A stretch of 10,319 bases of DNA from Monoraphidium neglectum (lineage: Eukaryota; Chlorophyta; Chlorophyceae; Sphaeropleales; Selenastraceae): contig NW_014011486.1 in NCBI RefSeq assembly GCF_000611645.1, positions 1-10,319 of the forward strand, written 5' to 3'. Of this stretch, positions 8,252 through 10,319 are shown one piece after another. A program made the translations under genes and the position numbers. A model generated the notes under the pieces. That model saw nothing but the letters and a program-made list of their open reading frames with translations. It did not search any database and was not told the DNA's origin. Every line of letters starts with the position of its first letter. Within the stretch, counting starts at the first letter, position 1.

Positions 8252-8857
8252 TTCGCAAAGCACAAGGTGCCCGAGATCAATTGCACCAGGATCACACCAA
8301 CACGTCGTTTTTGAACAACTGTTTATTTCCGCGTGTATTCAAAATCCAATGTGAGTGAGTCGCACATCCTCCGAAGAACTTCGCAGGACTTCACCGCTGG
8401 CAACTGTTGCAGCACCGCCACACAGTGTCATGGCACCGAGCCTACACCCAAAATGTGAGAACAGCAGCTCTCCCTGGACGTCGATTTTCAGGCCGCTCCC
8501 CTGGGACGGCGCCGCTGCCGACCATCCGTTTGACCCACAGTCCAACACGCTTGTTCACCGTCGGCCCCGGTGTTGTTGCGCGCCCGAACGCTGCAGGGTG
8601 TGGTACCCATACGGCCTGACCAGTGACCGCATGTGAATAGCCCTGGCAAGTTGTGCGGCGCACCAGTACCCCGATGCTGCCACAGCCTCGAAATCCCACA
8701 CCGCGCTTCCAAGCGGCGTTGGCAATTGGCAGCCTCCCAATGGGTGGGGTCCTTAGGGTGGATTTTGCGGCTAGTCTGCACTGGAAGCGCTGGCCAGTGG
8801 TGCTCTGCCATTATCGGACGTCGATAACAAGGGAAGGGCTGGTTTCTTTGGCAAATG
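8215..8857 (-). promoter_or_regulatory. Leader and promoter region of the starch synthase gene
   Basis: This stretch of about 640 bp lies between the starch synthase ATG and the presumed 3' end of the upstream thioesterase gene, and has no convincing coding exon. An AT-richer block at about 8305-8352 (gene strand includes GGAAATAAACAG) stands out from its GC-rich surroundings and is the best candidate for the core promoter or transcription start. There is no canonical TATA box. The remaining sequence shows no clear structure. Confidence 0.4.
8228..8245 (-). promoter_or_regulatory. Tiny upstream ORF (M-R-Q-S-N-stop) in the starch synthase leader
   Basis: The gene strand reads GCC ATG CGG CAG AGC AAT TGA, ending 13 nt before the main ATG (8214). 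The uORF ATG has G at -3, a favourable context. The main ATG is preceded by TTTCA, with T at -3, a weaker context. The uORF is out of frame with the main ORF. No other ATG was seen between 8350 and 8245. Whether it is transcribed depends on the unmapped transcription start. Confidence 0.45.
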
Positions 8858-8862
8858 TTACA
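8858..8862 (-). promoter_or_regulatory. TGTAA, candidate poly(A) signal of the thioesterase-domain gene
   Basis: The gene strand carries TGTAA about 470 nt downstream of the stop codon at 9333. A 3' UTR of this length is normal for green algae, and cleavage would be expected at roughly 8835-8850. This would mark the boundary between the two tandem - strand genes. Confidence 0.5.
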
Positions 8863-9332
8863 TCATTCGTCGCAACATTCAGTTGCCGTGCTTGTTATCT
8901 TCACCCACCACAACCGCCTCAACCGCGATGCGTATGGGGCCAGCCCCTCAGGATAGGCGCCTACGATGCCTGAGCAGCCGGTTCCAGCCGCGCACCAATG
9001 ACCCACCAGAGAACCAATCAACCCAGCCCAACGCAAGCAACGGTCCTGCAAATATGTTGATTCCCGCGCAAGTACACCCAGATCTTTCCAGCAATGCTCG
9101 CGCCCTCCCGCCACACCTCGCCTCCACCTCCGAACCCTCCAGTAAATCGAGCCTCCAGTAAAACCCCCGTATCACCAGGACCACCAATCACCATCGCGCC
9201 TCGTGCGAAATTCCTCCTCACGGCGCCGCTTCATAGTGTGGTGCCACCTTGTGCCGTCACACAGCGTCGACCCGCTGGGACTCCAAGTTTTCAAATCACA
9301 CCCTGCACACCCCGTTTCATGACGCATCATCA
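8863..9332 (-). other. Presumed 3' UTR of the thioesterase-domain gene
   Basis: No coding exon is recognisable on either strand. It runs from the TGA stop at 9333-9335 (followed directly by further in-frame TGA codons) to the TGTAA signal. Short ORFs on both strands have no family resemblance. Confidence 0.5.
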
Positions 9333-10319
9333 TCACACCAGCATGAGCAGCTCTGTCAGTGCCTCAGACAGCACCCCCGCCAGCACCGCCCGCCCCTCCG
9401 CGCTCGCGAGCCCCTCCCCGTGCGCCAGCCCGGCCGGCGGCAGCAGGCTCAGCGGGCCGCAGCAGTTGTCGCGCGCCGCCTCCAGCAGGGCTGCGCCCTC
9501 GGGGTTGCCCTCAGGCAGCACAAGAACGGCGGGGCCTGAGAGGGAGGGAAAAGGCGATGCGAAGCACTTGTGTAAGGTACCGCATGCATGCAAGCTCCGA
9601 CCGCAGGGCTTTCATCCCCTAGGGGTTGGAGTGCGAGCGGGGCGGCTGCGAAAGGCTTGGGTGCCCACACTTCAGGCTGGGGTCAGCCAGATAGGAAATG
9701 CCAGGGCCAGCAGCAGCAGGCACGACGGCAAGAGGGGGCACGGCGCGACCCGCTAGTGAGCCCAACGGGCGTTTTGCGGACTGGTAGTCGTCCGGTCCAG
9801 CGAGGCTAATGTCGTGGCCCCATCAGTCATCACCTTGGAAGACGTACTCAGGGGACGCGTAGCGCGCGCACAGCGCCGCCGCCAGCGCTGCCGCCCGCGC
9901 CGCCCCCTCGACTCGCGCGTCCCACCCCCACGCCGCCGGAGAGCCCGGCGGCGGCCGCCGCCGCTCGGCGACCCGCCGGAGCGCACGCTGCGCCGCGTCG
10001 GCGCGCGGCGCTGTGTCGCCCATCTCCGCCGCAAACTCCGCCGCAAACGCCGCCCACAAGCCGGCGCCGTCGGGCCCGCCGCGTCCAACCACCGCCTGCG
10101 GCCCTCCCGCCTCCAGGAGCAAGTCGAAGAGCGCGTACGCCTCCGGCGGCGCGAGCCGCGGCGCCGCCGGCAGCGCGGGCGCGCCGTCCGCGAGCACGAG
10201 CGCGACAGTGCCGGGGGAGCGGTGGCCGGCGTGCTCTAGCTCTGTGGCGATGGCGGCGGCGAGGACGCAGCTGAAGGGGCCGCAGCCGGCGAGGGCGTGG
10301 GGGCCGTGGGGGGCCAGGC
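9333..10319 (-). CDS. C-terminal thioesterase-like domain of a type I FAS/PKS-like protein (partial, two exons)
   Basis: Exons 10319-9834 (incomplete) and 9535-9333 are joined by an intron with donor AAG|GTGATG and acceptor CTCTCAG; the split Gly codon keeps the frame (YVFQ-G-PAVLVLPEG). About 229 residues are visible, ending in LTELLMLV and TGA. The start resembles the nucleophile region of alpha/beta-hydrolase thioesterases that end type I fatty acid and polyketide synthases: GPHALAGCGPFSCVLAAAIA, then VALVLADGAPALP like the conserved (L/V)xDGxP, and near the end LSLLPPAGLAHGEGL like the catalytic-His segment. In active enzymes the first motif is G-x-S-x-G; here Gly sits at the Ser position. 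Asp (ADGAP) and a His (LAHGE) remain. The domain would release or edit a thioester-bound acyl chain, but catalysis by this copy is doubtful. It could instead be another alpha/beta-hydrolase. The upstream part lies outside the window. Confidence 0.6.

Noticed and set aside
8293..8295. Earlier start for the starch synthase, 27 codons upstream
   Set aside because: The codon is GTG, not ATG, unlikely for a nuclear gene; the ATG at 8212-8214 is the first ATG in frame and is followed by a plausible transit peptide.
9814..10239. 141-codon Arg-rich + strand ORF
   Set aside because: It is antisense to the thioesterase exon; Arg richness arises from reading GC-rich Ala/Gly codons on the opposite strand.
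1..10319. A novel multi-gene system (defence, mobile element, biosynthetic cluster)
   Set aside because: The three genes are ordinary housekeeping or metabolic families with no shared pathway or co-orientation across the window; no transposase, integrase, CRISPR repeats or terminal repeats were seen.

Overview
The window looks like nuclear DNA from a green alga (Chlorophyta). It is GC-rich with many short introns (about 190-330 bp) whose donors are mostly GTGCG or GTGAG. Coding exons are rich in Ala, Gln and Pro repeats, and there are long (CA)n and (CTG)n tracts. It carries a plastid-type starch synthase, which excludes a bacterium and fits the plant/green-alga lineage. Genus cannot be told from the sequence alone.

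Layout from left to right. (1) Positions 212-494, + strand: the last exon of an amidase-signature enzyme whose catalytic part lies left of the window; positions 1-211 are probably its last intron. (2) Positions 495-1992: a 1.5 kb convergent intergenic/3'-UTR region with hairpins, a short repeated motif and a large CA microsatellite, but no credible gene. (3) Positions 1993-8214, - strand: a complete 13-exon gene for a soluble starch synthase of the SSI type (glycosyltransferase family 5). I could splice it by eye into an uninterrupted reading frame of 1,015 codons; every intron obeys GT-AG and every phase matches. About 490 residues are an unusual N-terminal extension (possible transit peptide, short leucine-zipper-like coiled coil, then Ala/Gln/Glu/Pro low complexity), followed by a full catalytic domain of about 520 residues. 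(4) Positions 8215-8857: leader and promoter region of the starch synthase, with two hairpins and a tiny upstream ORF next to the start codon. (5) Positions 8858-9332: 3' UTR of the next gene. (6) Positions 9333-10319, - strand: the last two exons of a gene ending in a thioesterase-like alpha/beta-hydrolase domain resembling the C-terminal TE of type I fatty acid or polyketide synthases. The usual nucleophile motif (G-x-S-x-G) is altered, with Gly where Ser is expected. The gene continues past the right edge.

The genes do not form an evident pathway or cluster. The starch synthase and thioesterase genes are tandem on the - strand, and the amidase converges on them. I see no mobile element, CRISPR array, RNA gene or defence system. 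The points most worth a second look are the structured leader with uORF and the repeat-built N-terminal extension of the starch synthase, and the apparently nucleophile-less thioesterase domain.
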